Assembly (NCBI RefSeq): GCF_037126465.1
Contig: NC_088209.1
Location: forward strand, 21,333,146-21,397,145
DNA from: Ornithodoros turicata
Taxonomy: Eukaryota; Arthropoda; Arachnida; Ixodida; Argasidae
Direction: 5' to 3'
DNA: 64,000 nt
Positions 11,427 through 22,790 of the stretch are shown one piece after another. How positions within the stretch are numbered: position 1 is the first letter of the stretch; each line of letters starts with the position of its first letter. A program made the translations under genes and the position numbers. The notes below the pieces were generated by a model, which did not search any database, was not told the origin of the DNA, and worked only from the letters and a program-made list of their open reading frames with translations.

Positions 11427-11470
11427 AGACCAACCCCGCCTATCACAACGAGTTGTGATAGGCGGGGTGT
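11427..11470. repeat. Short perfect hairpin
   Basis: CCCCGCCTATCACAAC and GTTGTGATAGGCGGGG are separated by only a few bases (about 11427-11466). In this context an inverted-repeat element is more likely than a terminator. Confidence 0.6.
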
Positions 11471-11789
11471 GGCTGTTTCGAGTGGCCCTATTTTAATCAT
11501 TTGTCGTTATCTATAGCAAAAACACACTTCTCAAGGCCCAGACACGTTTGGGGCCGAGTTCGCAATCTGTAACAAGAACTTATCTTTGAGCATCAAAAGG
11601 TGCCCTTTTATAGTTAGAAAATTTCCAACTCTCTCAGACAAAAACAACCGATCGAGTGCTTACACACTGCAACCCGAATCTGTTCGGTTAATAAAGCTGT
11701 ATCTGGATTAAGTTGCTAATGATATTTTTTCGACAACGTTCCCCTGTTTGTATTGGCGCTAAAATTGCCCCCTTCTTAGTGACCTGCTT

Positions 11790-12130
11790 TTGGCAAAATG
11801 GATAGATCAGTTTGGAATGCCTCGAAAGAGAAAGGAATTGGTACTACGCCATGGAGACGACTTCCTTATCTGCGTGAATCAAGGTGTTCAGTAGACAGAT
11901 GGGAAACAAGTTTTCGAGCTATTAGGGGCAGGATTACAGTTTTCCCTTGAGATTGAAGAAGTAGGCGAAACCCAGTTATCGGATCTGATAGAATCACAAT
12001 TCCGTGAAAGGCGTTTGTGTGTGTGGGAGAGATTTACTAGACGGATTTCACATGGTACGTTTGTTGGGAGTTCCTATACAGAGGAGCAAAAACACTGTAA
12101 CTCCCTTTGGCTCCATTACAAAAACTGTTA
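11790..12130 (+). pseudogene. Possible degraded Penelope-like reverse transcriptase fragment
   Basis: One plus-strand frame reads R-H-G-D-D-F-L-I-C-V (about 11850-11880), where a reverse transcriptase would have Y-V-D-D. About 30 codons later, past a stop, it reads G-L-Q-F-S-L-E-I-E-E. That resembles the sequence after the catalytic box in Penelope-like elements. The frame is broken and short, and the similarity is by eye, so the family is tentative. It adjoins the non-LTR remnant starting near 12135. Confidence 0.3.
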
Positions 12131-12211
12131 AGAACTTAGTTGCAAAAAGTGACGGATGTGTTAATGGCTTACAAGCTTGTATACGAAGCAGGGCAGAGGC
12201 TGGTTTTCCAG

Positions 12212-12290
12212 CAAGCAGGCAATAGCCGGGCTGACACTTCCTTTTTTTCTTTTGCTTTTTCTTTCACTCTATTAAACATATCCCCTCCCC
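12212..12290 (+). mobile_element. 79-bp tail-only retroposon insertion with 12-bp duplication
   Basis: CTGGTTTTCCAG is exactly repeated at 12200-12211 and 12291-12302. The insert holds CAATAGCCGGGCTGACAC, a T-rich tract, TATTAAACATATCCCC and a C run. Removing it and one repeat restores the RNase H frame (...L-V-F-Q-W-V-P...), which independently confirms the insertion. Confidence 0.9.
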
Positions 12291-12661
12291 CTGGTTTTCC
12301 AGTGGGTTCCAGCCCATTGTGGTGTCGTGGGGAATTAATAGGCTGACAGTGCCGCAGAAGCAGCTCTCTCATCTCGGGACCGTCATCTCGAGACCGTCGT
12401 TCCATTCTTCGACATCTACTGGCATCCCTGGCTTCCCGCCAATGGACAAGTGACATTATCCCCCCATCTACGCTTAGAAGAGTTGATCCCCCGCCTGCTT
12501 TCCGGATGCGAAACACCTCGAGTCAAGACGCTGCATTAATTCATCGGATGCGACTGAATGCGGCTTTTAAAACTCAGTGGCGTTACCGCCTGAGACAAGT
12601 TGACTCTTGATTCCAGATGCCGTCACTGCGGCGATCTCGAATATCTATAGAGCACATCTTC

Positions 12662-12899
12662 CACTGCTAAAACACAACTTCACCACATAGCACGTTCCTA
12701 GCCAAGCATCATTCCGAATGATATCATTATGTGTCCTGATTTGTTCAAAACAGGGGGGAGGCGCCTATCTGGGACAAGGATAATGTGTCTCAGATAGGCG
12801 CCTCCTCCCATTTTCAATAAATCAATGCACAGAATGATATCATTCGGAATGATGGTTGACCAGGAGTGTGCTATGTGGTGAAGTTCTGTTTCAACAGTG
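12662..12899. repeat. MITE-A copy with variant core, inside a retrotransposon zinc knuckle
   Basis: The outer arms match MITE-A (ACTTCACCACATAGCACG, CCTAGCCAAGCATCATTCCG). The core is different: AGGCGCCTATCTGGGACA paired with TGTCTCAGATAGGCGCCT, in place of GGCGTACGCC...TGTGACA. It splits the CCHC codons of the remnant at 12135-13592. Confidence 0.85.
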
Positions 12900-12967
12900 A
12901 CCTTCATTGCCCACACTACCAACCTTCCCGAACTACACTTTCTGGGTCGCTTAATCAGCTGGACTCT

Positions 12968-12996
12968 CGCCCCCCCCCCCTCTCTCTCTCTCTCTA
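12968..12996. repeat. C run followed by (CT)n
   Basis: A run of about ten C residues is followed by TCTCTCTC inside the retrotransposon remnant, just upstream of the K-L-L-G-P-W-P codons. It may mark an internal truncation or rearrangement. Confidence 0.6.
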
Positions 12997-13043
12997 AATT
13001 GCTTGGTCCATGGCCAAGTCCAGCCCACCAACGCTCTGCCCTC

Positions 13044-13325
13044 ACACACACACGCACGCGCGCACACACACACACACGCGCGCACACACACACATGACGA
13101 TGATGAGATGGGACTGATGCCGGCCAGCAGGCTGGACGCTGCCCCAGTGCCATTTGTATAGATACTGAGAGATGATGATGGAGATGAGGATTCAGGCGAC
13201 CAATGCAGGGTGGAGAGGCCTGTTGATGACACGAAATCCCAAAGGTGACGGAGAACTCGGCGCATATGAACGCTACTGGACCAGGGGCCCAACACCTTGC
13301 CGGGCCCCTCAAAGCTCTCCCTCAA
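13044..13325 (-). mobile_element. Non-LTR 3' end with (TG)n tail, minus strand, nested
   Basis: On the minus strand it starts at GGCAAGGTGTTGGGCCCCTGG (G-K-V-L-G-P-W). It continues with codons like S-T-G-L-S-T-L-H-W and a 3' region containing CCAGTGCC and CAGCCTGCTGGCCGG, and ends in (TG)n. The plus-strand copy at 28385-28800 is homologous. It is inserted in the R-S-A-L/K-A codons of the remnant at 12135-13592. Confidence 0.75.
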
Positions 13326-13599
13326 AGCTCCTTGTTAACCGGTGATTTGGCCTTTGGCCAATAGTTATCGTGAAAGTGGCGGGTTTCGCTTTTCTATTTT
13401 CCCTACCTTTTCCCCTTTGGGATGTGGGTGGGTGGGTCTGTTTATGTTATAAAGTATCCAAATTTGTCGTGTGACGAATTCAATACCTCCCTATTATTCT
13501 TTTCGTCAACATCAACATCATCTTGTGATCCTTTTGGACGCGGTAGGACTTCGGTCCTGACTGTGAGGCGAACGATTACTTCATTTCCCACATTAGCTC

Positions 13600-15190
13600 G
13601 AGATTTAAAAGAGCTTATACATCTGGCAACAGAAAGCTCAAGTGAATTTTCGTGAACATAGCTCCCGAAATAAACGAGCTACCACGCACTTCTTGAAATC
13701 TCGAAACGCATCCTCGCTTTACAATCTCATTGAATACGAATATCGAAGCAACAGCCTATAGTAGACATTCCACGCGAAGACACAAACATCGTCGTCATGA
13801 GATGATGCAGTCTCAAAGGGCCTTGGAACCCCGCATTCATATGCAAATAAAGAAGAGAATTTCAGTGAATTTCTGCATGAGTCGCAAAGAAACATGCAAC
13901 TGACAGCTTTCAGGTTCGGAAGTCCCCAATCAGATGTGTGCGTGTACTCCGACACCTCGCATAAATATCTGACGCGCTCGCGGGACATCGACAGAGATAT
14001 CCGACTGAGACCATACATCATGAGAGATGATGAGAGGAATTCGGTTTCCACAGTTGTACCAGTGCGGGAGCTCCGATAATCATTAATCTTTTCAAACTGG
14101 AGTAGAATTCCATCGGAAAGCATTGGTGTTCGAGATGCGAGGTCATGGGGAGAGGGGGGCGGTTGCCGTTGAAGAGGTCTGCGAGGTTTTGGGCGTAGAA
14201 TTTACTGTGGTGGTCACTTCGAATTAGCTGTTGAATAATTACAAATTTTATGAATTGTATTAATTTAAGCGAACAACAAACCGTAAGGCCAAAACGTCAC
14301 ACTACTTTTTTTAGGTGTCAGTCTCATAAGCGATTCGAAAGGCGCAAAAATGAAAAACAAAATTTAGGCAAACGGTTTACTATGTATGTGTTTATGTGTT
14401 TATTATGTGTGTTTTCCGCGCCGTGTGAAAAACTGAGCGAAATTTCCAAACCTGAAAAAAAAAATAAAGTCCTGGCAAATTAAATCGCATAAATGAATTC
14501 ACAATATCAACGAAACAGTTAGAGCTGATTAAAAGTTATTTTACCATTTATTTCCATGGTGAAGGTGCGTACTGTTATAAACCTCAGTCATTGAGTATTG
14601 AGGAGTGAGTTTATCTCATTTTTTTTAAATTCTCCTTAAAGAGAAAATCTGATAAAGCCACTCTTCTCTTTCAGTGAGTCAACATTACAGGGAATACTGC
14701 ACCTCCACATATGAACGCTATGTGTTTGCTACTTGTACATTTCGCTGCTGGTTACATTTCTTATTTTTATGCTACGGAAATAGTGTGTGTTAATAATTTA
14801 CATTGTACTAGGATTCGTTCTCTAAGAAGTATAATTCCTACAGGAGCGGGCATGTCGTTGTCTTTTTTTTTCTTTCTTTTCTTACAATTTTCGAGGGAAA
14901 ACAGTGAAAGAACAACCTTTTCTCAGGCAGTCCAAACTTGTCGCAAACTTTTCATCTCGGTGATACGGTGATACGGAAAAAGAAAAGATAAGGGCTTTTT
15001 TTTTTCTTGGATTGCAAATAAAATCATGGTACAAGAACCAAATAGCGGTAGATTGTTATTATTGCAGCCTTGCCGTTGTACACTTACACGCTAAGAACGT
15101 CATCATATTCTATAGGTCACAGAACAGAAAAGATGATGGGTACCAGCTATTACTCCACGCTGTGGGAAGATCTCTAAAGGCGGACGTTCG
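13600..15190. other. Unassigned AT-rich interval
   Basis: The longest frame is 134 aa on the minus strand at 13719-14123. It lacks a recognisable domain and is overlapped by an equally plausible plus-strand frame. 14200-15190 is AT-rich with no element boundary that I can define. Confidence 0.4.
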
Positions 15191-15210
15191 GCGCACGTTA
15201 GCACTGACAA

Positions 15211-15328
15211 CAACAACAACAACAACAATAACTTTATTTTGAGATTATGAATGGGGAGTTTCATCGCCGGGGGCAATGCGTTACCCCAATGCTGGTGGCG
15301 ATGTGGGGGAATGAAATAATGACGCTCT
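15211..15328 (-). mobile_element. 118-bp retrotransposon 3' tail with 13-bp duplication
   Basis: TTAGCACTGACAA is exactly repeated at 15198-15210 and 15329-15341. On the minus strand the insert contains CATTCCCCCACATCGCCACC, GGGGTAACGCATTGCCCC, GATGAAACTCCCCATTC and AATAAAGTTATTG, ending in (TTG)n. This matches the 3' UTR at 2135-2334 and 4883-5085. Confidence 0.9.
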
Positions 15329-15344
15329 TTAGCACTGACAAAGT

Positions 15345-16510
15345 TAGCACTGTTATTAGCACTCACAAAATTAGCACTATTCTGATGTGTTGCGAATGAT
15401 GTGAGACGAGTGGAATGTTGACCATGTTATAAAATATGTACGCAAGGGAATTTGATGACGTGCTTCTAATTGCACATTGTCATGTGTTCAGGGACTCCTT
15501 TCCCACAGAATGCAGCAGACAGGGCGAAGGTGAAAAAAAAAGCAGCTTAACTACCGTCACTGACAAGTACAGTACAAAAATGCCATGTCAATAAGGTCAT
15601 CTAGAAAATACAAGGAAGTGAATTGCATTGTGGGAGAAAAAAAAAGTGGGGGATCAAGTTGATAGAATTTCTTTTTCGCGACACTCCCCCGTTATGTTGT
15701 TTTCTGGCATAAAAGAAATAAGTTGGATGATTGATTGATTGATTGCCCAATTGCGTGGCCCAATTGGCCAGTCATACGGGGCAACATAATTACGGTTCTC
15801 TTCCAAGGCGACGCGAATCGTGTATTTATTTATTAGTTTTTTCGTTGGGCACAACAAGTTATAAAGTTAGGCATGCTACTTTCCATCAATACGAAACGAT
15901 GAATGGAGGGGCTTTTATTTCGGTAGGAGAACCGCAGTTCTACAACGTCGGCTTCACCTGAAACACCTAAGCGTTGGGAAAAGCCATCGTTAAAGGAACC
16001 TCTTGGTAAAGTGGCAGTCGAGATAGAAATTATCAGTTACAGAAGCTAGCCCCTCTCCATGTCTGCAATGTACAATTTCACTTGCAGAGCAGAAACTCAT
16101 TGATTCATGTTGTCCAATACCGTTGATTTAAAAATTATAAACACTAACAAGAAAACGCTCAAAGGAATTGAAATGAACACTTCAGCGTTTTTAATTCAGT
16201 TTTTCTCTTCTTTGCAGGGTATATATATATATATATAGTAAAGATAACGAGAACATCCGCATCCTGTTCTATCACCTACATATTCTTTTCTCCCACGACC
16301 TCATGGAGCCGGCTTTATCAATTGACAACACCTCGAAAATCCCAGGCAGTCGTCCCCCAGTCTCAGTCGTTATACGAAAATCATGCGACCTTCCGCTCGC
16401 TCCACCACTCTCTCCGTTCACGAGACACTTTCTTCCCTCATCTTCCAAATCATACGAAGAGAGAAAGAAAGAGACAGAGGAAAAAAAAAAACACGAACGT
16501 CATCCTACTC
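15345..16510. other. Unassigned AT-rich interval with (TA)n
   Basis: GATTGATTGATTG lies at 15727-15744 and (TA)n at 16219-16237. No gene is recognised. The overlapping frames at 16303-16829 are in three registers and give no family match by eye. Confidence 0.4.
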
Positions 16511-16519
16511 TCGCATCCA

Positions 16520-17160
16520 ATCAACTATGAGAAACAGGAGCGCGCGCGCGCGCGCCCGCGCTACTTTCCCGCTCCTGCTCTTGTATCCTTGCGCGAGCGG
16601 CGCCGCGGTAGCAGACGAAGAGCGAAACGAGCCATCGCAAACGTATATAGAGCTTTGTGGCGAAAACAAAACGAGCTCACAAACGAACTACGTGCTCGAG
16701 AAATCTCGGGATTACCAGTGGTGTCGAGCACCGATTCGTGCGACCAGTTTTGCAGTGGAACAGGTTGAAGATGTGATGAGTGGAGCAGCGCAGTTTGGGG
16801 GGGACAGCGCATGGATGGTGAGAGGCTGAGGATGCCGGTCGGAACGTGCAACAAGCGAAGCGACGCAGCGGTGGCGGTGGATGCCCGTCGCTGCATCCGG
16901 AAAATCGGAGAAACAAGGTCGCGGGGCATCGCAGGGGGCATATATACATAAAGGTGAGTGGCATCGTGGGTACGGCGCAAGAATGTGAGTGAAACGCGTT
17001 GCACACAGCAGCCATTTCCAGTGAGGTGTCGCATGTGAAGGTGAGCAACATCGTACTGTTGCCCAGGCACGCTGCAGTATGTGTAATGGAGGAGAATGTT
17101 AGCCGTCTAAGTCGGCTTACTATTCGGTCGTTTCGTAACGCTATGCGGGAAGGAAGCATA
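16520..17160. other. CpG-rich interval of unknown role
   Basis: Composition shifts to GC- and CpG-rich sequence starting with a (GC)n run at about 16541-16557. Long frames on both strands (minus 16561-17070 and 16677-17159) follow from the scarcity of stop codons. A promoter-type region is possible, but no exon or core promoter can be shown from the sequence. Confidence 0.3.
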
Positions 17161-17173
17161 CAAAACAGTTTTC

Positions 17174-17206
17174 TATTTATTTATTTATTTATTTATTTAT
17201 TTATTG
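17174..17206. repeat. (ATTT)n microsatellite
   Basis: About seven to eight TATT units in a row. Confidence 0.9.
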
Positions 17207-18176
17207 GTATTTTTATGGTGCCCAATTTTTAGTAACATAAAACGATTAGCAAAAGACATATGTCAGCGTCTAATCTGTTTGTTTGGGAGACAAATTTGAT
17301 TAGCTTTATGAATTAGGCGTCGTATCATATCTACGTGGATATCTTCCATCGAGGAAGCGTGTTAATCGTTTTGGATATAGCTTTATTGGTAGACCTTAGC
17401 CAATCGGAGAGGTCTTCCCGGGTTGTTGGGATTCTCTCGAGGTGCACTTTTATTGCAAGCATGGACGTTCTGGTTCTGCGCATTGTAAAATTAATGATTG
17501 TCGTTAGAATATTATTTCCCTATATTTCGCCATATAGCCGGCCGCACACTTACTGCGTGTTAGCCGTGTACTACGGTATGCTGTATCGGTGATATACGGT
17601 TTCATGATAAGTTAAATATACAGCTGACTTTTTCAATTATTTATGTACCCGTATTAATAATAATTTTGTGTAGATTTATATCTCTCATGTACTGGTACTT
17701 TTGCTACGAAGCAATGCAAAGGCAAAATGTCGTCAAGAAGGTGTAGAAATTGGTGTATTGCGCGGCAAGATTACGCGAAATACAAAGCATTATGTATTAT
17801 TGTGGTACAGAGTTTCTGCACACATAACACATAATGCACGGTTAACTCGTTCAGCTGCAATACGACAACTACATTGTGAGCAAACGGCAAATACCCTCCG
17901 CTGCTGGCCGGCCTTTCAATTAATACTCATTGAGAAATCGTGACAGACGAGAGAACTATAGGGATTCGGCTGCAGCATTACTTCGACAGATAACGAGGTT
18001 CGCCCTGCCGCACAGCGCCATAACTCAATTATTAGTCCATTACGGTGTATTCCGAAAAGAGGACTTGGCGAAGCCCTGGGGGCTGTCAATTTATGCATTC
18101 CTCCGAAGTCAACATGTTAGTACAAAGGTGCAGACGACGTCCTGGATTTTCAGTCTTATTATTCGCAGAAATCCAA
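17207..18176. other. Unassigned AT-rich interval
   Basis: Short frames only, none with recognisable domains. No repeat boundary identified. Confidence 0.4.
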
Positions 18177-18334
18177 CAGTGAAGTGTTCTTTAGTATTCA
18201 CAAGCTTTCACGTAGTATAGTCTTACATTTCTTTAGGTACAAAACGTTTGTGAACTTCTTCGTGACAAACGTTTTGCGCCTGAAGAAATGTAGACTATAC
18301 ATGAAAGCTTGTGAATATCAAAGAAGGCTTCACT
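18177..18334. repeat. Foldback repeat, ~158 bp, nearly perfect palindrome
   Basis: CAGTGAAG...ATTCACAAGCTTTC...TATAGTCTACATTTCTT...ACAAAACGTTTGT on the left is mirrored by ACAAACGTTTTGCGCCTGAAGAAATG...GAAAGCTTGTGAAT...CTTCACTG. The loop is about 13 bases near 18250-18262. A transcript would form a long hairpin. Confidence 0.8.
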
Positions 18335-18339
18335 GCCCT

Positions 18340-18556
18340 CTAAAAACATAACTTCACCACATAACACGGTGAAGGCCAACCATGGCCATCAATCCCGACT
18401 GGTGGAAAACGCGGTGGTACGCCTTTTGTGGAACTGCATAAGTGTTCCAAAAAACGCGTACGCTTCCCGTTTTTAACCAATCAGGGGGCAGAACGATGTC
18501 ATTCCGGATGGTAATTGGCGAAGAGCCTGTGGTGAAGTTCTGTTTTTAGAGCGTGT
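18340..18556. repeat. MITE-A copy, diverged
   Basis: The left end is CTAAAAACATAACTTCACCACATAAC, the core GGTACGCCTTTTGTGG...CCAAAAAACGCGTACGC, and the right end GTGGTGAAGTTCTGTTTTTAGAGCG. It directly abuts the foldback at 18177-18334. Confidence 0.8.
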
Positions 18557-18559
18557 TTG

Positions 18560-20200
18560 ATTTCCTGCATATCTTTACTGTTCTGGACGCAGGCTGTTTT
18601 CTTCACTTCCCTCTGCTGTTCTCATTATTCGGTAAAATACATGTACTTTGGCATTCTTATCGTTAAACTGATCGAGACCAAATTTCATCAGACACTACAT
18701 TTTTATGACATGATAAAATTGATAAAAATTGATAAAGTTGATGCGAACTGAAAAACAAAGTGTTTTTTTTTCTCACATGAAGGCTAAGAATAACAAACAC
18801 ACAGCTTGGCAGGGATAACACATACCACCACCTCGTATTAGATTGTACTGACAAAATTTAGTTTCAGTCTCCGCATCTGTCAACGGTCGTAAGGAGGTGT
18901 TACCCCCAGGTGTTTTTTCATCACTCTGTGTACGTCATAAGCAAATGAGTATTGAACGAGAGAATGTAATCTTTTCATTGGCAGACGAGTGTTTGCTGGG
19001 ACAGCGCGTCCTACTCAATATTTTTCATCGCGTGAGTTAATATGAATAATAACTGAAATGAATTCGTTCTCGAAAAACGTGGTTTATTAACGTATGCAAA
19101 TGGAATATTAGATTAGATAAATGTAGGTTAGCCGAAACGAGGGAGCAAAATGAAGCTTTGTGATGAAGCTTCGGCTATACAGGGCACGAGATGTCAGATG
19201 AGGACGTTATCCTGCGGAATTTATTTTCATCTACGCCACTTCTTCCTTCTTAAGGACGGCATCTGGCCGAATATCAGTGCCGTCCTAGTTGATAATATTA
19301 AAGTAGACAAAGACGAGAAATAATGGAGACATTAGTCAGGACCAGAGCTGTGAAACAATAATAACAAGCAATGAAGTTAAAGTAATTAATTACTTTTGGA
19401 GTAACTAACTGCTCTATGTATAAAGACTCTCAGAAAGGAGTTACTGTAGCTTTCCGCCATGCTTTGACACCAGTTAATATTATATTTGCGGCTGCAGTAT
19501 ATCGTTCTTTTGAAAGTCTGTGGCTTTTGCTAGTTTTACACATATTTTTAACATAAATTCAAGACATAGTATACTCAAACAAGGCGTGAGCTGCGCATGC
19601 GGGAGCTTATCTCACCTAGTCGACGAGGTAAACTTTTAACTCCCGTTTTACATAAATCTGACCTGTGATGGTTCGTATGCAGCACCTTAAGGTTGAGGAA
19701 CATGTCTATATAGTGCCATAAAATTAATATGTTTAATTAATCAATGTTAGTGTTAATATGTTAATTAATATGTCTAACGTCATAAAATTAATAACTTAAC
19801 ACCAGTGTTAGATGTGCTTTCTGCGTCCCGTACAGGTATTCTCTTTTCACAAGTTGCATTGTTCACATAAACAGTTATGTTATATAGCTTTTTCTCTCTC
19901 TCTCTCTCTCTCTCCTGTAATCTAATCTCAGTTAATCAAATCCGAGCGTGCTACGCCACCAAGTTCCGCTTTTAGAGTGCATTCCTATACTGAGCCGAAT
20001 ATATTTCATAAACATTCGGATGCACCATTTGTATATTCCTACTTTCGAATGTATCCCCACCAACGGGAAGCGGAGAATGTTGACTTTTATCCAGTGACAG
20101 AAGGCTCCAACGCGGGGACCAGTTAGGATCTAATTTTGTGGTATAAGAGTGCAAACGCGGTTGGCAACAAAATTTCAAGCAATCAAATACGACACCCAAC
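18560..20200. other. Unassigned AT-rich interval
   Basis: It contains (CT)n at 19890-19913 and TAATTAAT-rich sequence near 19730-19790. No gene recognised. Confidence 0.4.
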
Positions 20201-20290
20201 AACAACAAAAGCAATTATATTTTGACGATGAAGTGGGGAGGTTTTCCACTCTAGGAATGGAACGCTACCCCATATAATACAAGAGATGAC
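20201..20290 (-). mobile_element. Retrotransposon 3' tail, (TTG)n type, minus strand
   Basis: CAACAACAACAAAAGC, then ATTTTGACGATGAAGTGGGGAG and CGCTACCCC, match the reversed 3' tails of the (TTG)n family (compare 15211-15328 and 53554-53661). No clear duplication was found. Confidence 0.6.
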
Positions 20291-21317
20291 GATGATGAGA
20301 GATGACGATGATTATCGTGGTGGTGGGAATGTCCTACCCAGCTCTATCCGTATCCAGCGTATGATCCGTACCCAGCGTTTGAGACTAGATTGGTTCAGAT
20401 TACAAGGAAAATGAAAAATATGAAGGGGTTAGAGCCACGCTTGCTTATTATGTTTGCGTCCGTTTTCCACGTTTATCAAGTTTAAACGTTTAAACGTTTA
20501 TCAGTATAAACAAGGAAGGCATCAGTCCCACCCACTGAATCTGCTTTCGTCAGACTAAGATTACCTACTATACAGTTGAACTACCTTTGACATGCACTTT
20601 TATATGGTTCTGAACTGTCACGTCACTGTCAGTGTCACTTACGAATGAGTTATGCAGAAAGATAAATATACGCGATAAATAAAAGATATGGAATAACGTG
20701 GTGCAAAACGAAAACCCACTCGCTTTCTTCTTAGATCAGAATAAAAGAAGACAGAAAAAACACCTGGACGGAAACACCTCGGTCGGGTGTTTAACAAGGC
20801 ACTATATAACTTTCCAATTCCCATACCTGAACCCCTAAGTCCAATATTTTAACAGCTAACACATTGTCAGTTTATTTAATTGTATTTAACCAATTAATCA
20901 GGAACAGTGAAAAAAATACTGGCGACTACGATATGCGTCCGCTAACAACATTCAGTCCGTTTCATTCACGTAGTGAGCACTCCATCTTTTTTTTTCTTTT
21001 TTTTTTCAGCCTTATCGAATGTTAGTTGGGACATTCTGTGTACCATTGTGTTTCCAAGACGAGGAAGGACCCTTAACGACCTCCCCCAGACCATTCTGCC
21101 CGCGGCGAAATGACCACTTTCTAATGATCCACTCGCGACTCTGTAGACGTTCAATGGGCGGAATCCATAATGTCCCCATCCAATGTTTCTACTATACTTG
21201 CCGAAGGAAAAAGTATTCGGAGAACTCTGCTTGGGGTAAAAGCAAATCTCGTTTGGTGCGAGAAGTTCGGTGTAACTTTTGAAATTCTAGCGCCCCGAAA
21301 CCTTCTATATATACTTA
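20291..21317. other. Unassigned interval
   Basis: Includes a T-rich stretch at about 20985-21006. No gene or clear element recognised. Confidence 0.4.
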
Positions 21318-21490
21318 GTGTCCGACTTTTCGGGTTAAATGTCTTTCCCGGATTCGGGGGGAAAAAATATCGGGTGTTTATTTTAAATCTGAAATTCGGA
21401 GTGGAATCGGGTGATGTTGATGCGTTCGTTTCGTATCGGGTATTCTTTCTTTGTGCAGGAAGCGGCTCGCGGTTAAAGGTGTACATATTG
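21318..21490. repeat. MITE-G partial copy
   Basis: GTCCGACTTTTCGGGTTAAATG, CCCGGATTCGGGG and ATTTTAAATCTG match the left half of the element at 3361-3828. The mirrored right end is missing or decayed. Confidence 0.6.
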
Positions 21491-21597
21491 GCCGCACATG
21501 GCATTCCTCGCGCATTATAGTCACAAGCAGCACGTGTTATCACATGAAATATGATGAGGGAAACATCTGAGTTTGAGGAGTAAGCACAGGGTCACAC

Positions 21598-22062
21598 ACC
21601 CTAAGAAAAAAAAAGGAGTAAACTGGGGAGTAAATGCAGCTTCCAGTCCCCTAGACTGCAATTTGTCACCGAACTTCACAAACGGTCTTCCGAATGCAAC
21701 ACTCTGCGTAAATATGTGCTCTTGGTCAATTTGATGCATAAGGCTGTATAATTTTGCCAACTTCGCAATTTTCCACCGACACAGAGTAAGAAACATATAG
21801 CGCTTCTTTCTTCGGAAATTGTGCCCAATGTATGTCGCAAGATTTGATATCGCTCGATATAGCACGGTTGACGATTTAATTTAAAGTATTTTCATGCATG
21901 TACATACACGAATTATGTACCCGGGACTCTTAGAAGAGAGCATGAAATGCAGCCCACACTCTGTGACATTCATTTACTCCCGTGCATTTACTCCCTAAAG
22001 GGACTATTTTGTGGCAATGTAGTTAGTCCCCAAAGAGAGTAAACTCCTTTTTTTCTTAGAGT
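21598..22062. repeat. MITE-F copy
   Basis: The ends are CACCCTAAGAAAAAAAAAGG and CTCCTTTTTTTCTTAGAGTAC, with internal GGGAGTAAATGC and GCATTTACTCCC repeats. The copy at 4524-5271 is homologous in the opposite orientation. Confidence 0.8.
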
Positions 22063-22277
22063 ACAGAGGAGGGGAACACGGAAAAACACGGAAGGAACAG
22101 AAGAGGCAGACTCAAAAGAGTATATGTATCGTCCGTTCCTTCAGGCTTTTTTTTTTTTAGCTTTGGTCTAAAAAAATGTTCTTCAATTCCCTTTGCAGCC
22201 ATCCTGTAGTATTGCCAGTGCCAGTACTACATGGTCGTGTTCAACCTAAGAATTTCATTGTCTGTGCATCTTTTTCT

Positions 22278-22529
22278 TGGTTAGCGTGCTGGCCATGTCA
22301 CATCGAGGCTGGGAGGTACCCGGGTTCGAATCCCGGTGGCGGGTGGCGGCTGTGCTGCCTGGGGTTTCTCCTGTGTTTTCTTCAGACGCTGTCAGACATA
22401 TGTCGCCACAGTTCCCTTAGAAGTCGGCCCTGGACGCACATTCACCTAGAGCGTTAGTCGTGACGTTGCCCTCCTCTGTGAAGCCGAACAACGGCGAGCT
22501 TTTGCGTTAGCACCAGCACCACCACCAGG
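22278..22529 (+). mobile_element. SINE1, tRNA-derived, near complete
   Basis: The head resembles a tRNA gene with a degenerate A box (GGTTAGCGTGCTGG) and a good B box (GGGTTCGAATCCC at about 22323-22335). The central domain is GTGCTGCCTGGGG...AGACATATGTCG...CACAGTTCCC...GAAGTCGGCC...GGACGCACA. The 3' part is GTCGTGACGTTGCCC...GTGAAGCCGA...CGGCGAGC, ending in CAC trinucleotides. It is not a functional tRNA gene because no cloverleaf follows. Partner LINE unknown. Confidence 0.85.
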
Positions 22530-22790
22530 TATTGAGCTGGCCTTCTGTATATCAAAGTGACGTTGCCATTGGTCGCGGTATGTGATGTGAATTGATGAAG
22601 CAATGGATGAGCAATGAGCCAAATTCTTTGTATGACGCAAACTCAACAATATAAATTTTCTTTCGCGACGTAACATCGATTGTGCTAACTTTACCGATCA
22701 TCGCAAGGGCACCTTCTTCATGACGAGGTAATGTCGTTGCGCACTGACGTAGCCCGAAATCGTACCTTCGGTCGTGCATTTGGGAGAGGG

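Larger units (their letters stand above)
12135..13592 (+). pseudogene. Non-LTR retrotransposon ORF2 remnant: RNase H, CCHC and 3' UTR
   Basis: Pieces of one ORF2 lie in order. The RNase H region carries Q-W-V-P-A-H-C-G-V-V-G-N, continuous across the insertion at 12212-12290. A zinc knuckle follows (C-R-H-C-G-D-L-E-Y then E-H-I-F, resuming as L-H-C-P-H-Y after the MITE at 12662-12899). Next come K-L-L-G-P-W-P at about 12996 and, after a minus-strand insertion at 13044-13325, a 3' UTR ending CATTTCCCACATTAG. Stops after G-N and near 12530-12600 and a frameshift before the final knuckle half make it dead. It resembles the intact ORF2 at 39001-42675. Confidence 0.75.

Noticed and set aside
11427..11470. 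Rho-independent terminator
   Set aside because: Hairpin without a following T run and no bacterial gene context.
12698..13312. 204-aa minus-strand frame
   Set aside because: Spans a microsatellite, a MITE and nested retroposon ends.
13719..14123. 134-aa minus-strand frame as a host exon
   Set aside because: No recognised domain, a competing frame on the opposite strand, and no supporting splice signals that I could defend.
16561..17159. Overlapping minus-strand frames of 160-169 aa
   Set aside because: Two registers are open at once in GC-rich sequence, which points to low stop-codon density and not to coding.
22300..22345. tRNA gene at the B-box motif
   Set aside because: No acceptor-stem pairing or complete cloverleaf; the sequence continues as a repeated SINE found elsewhere in the window.
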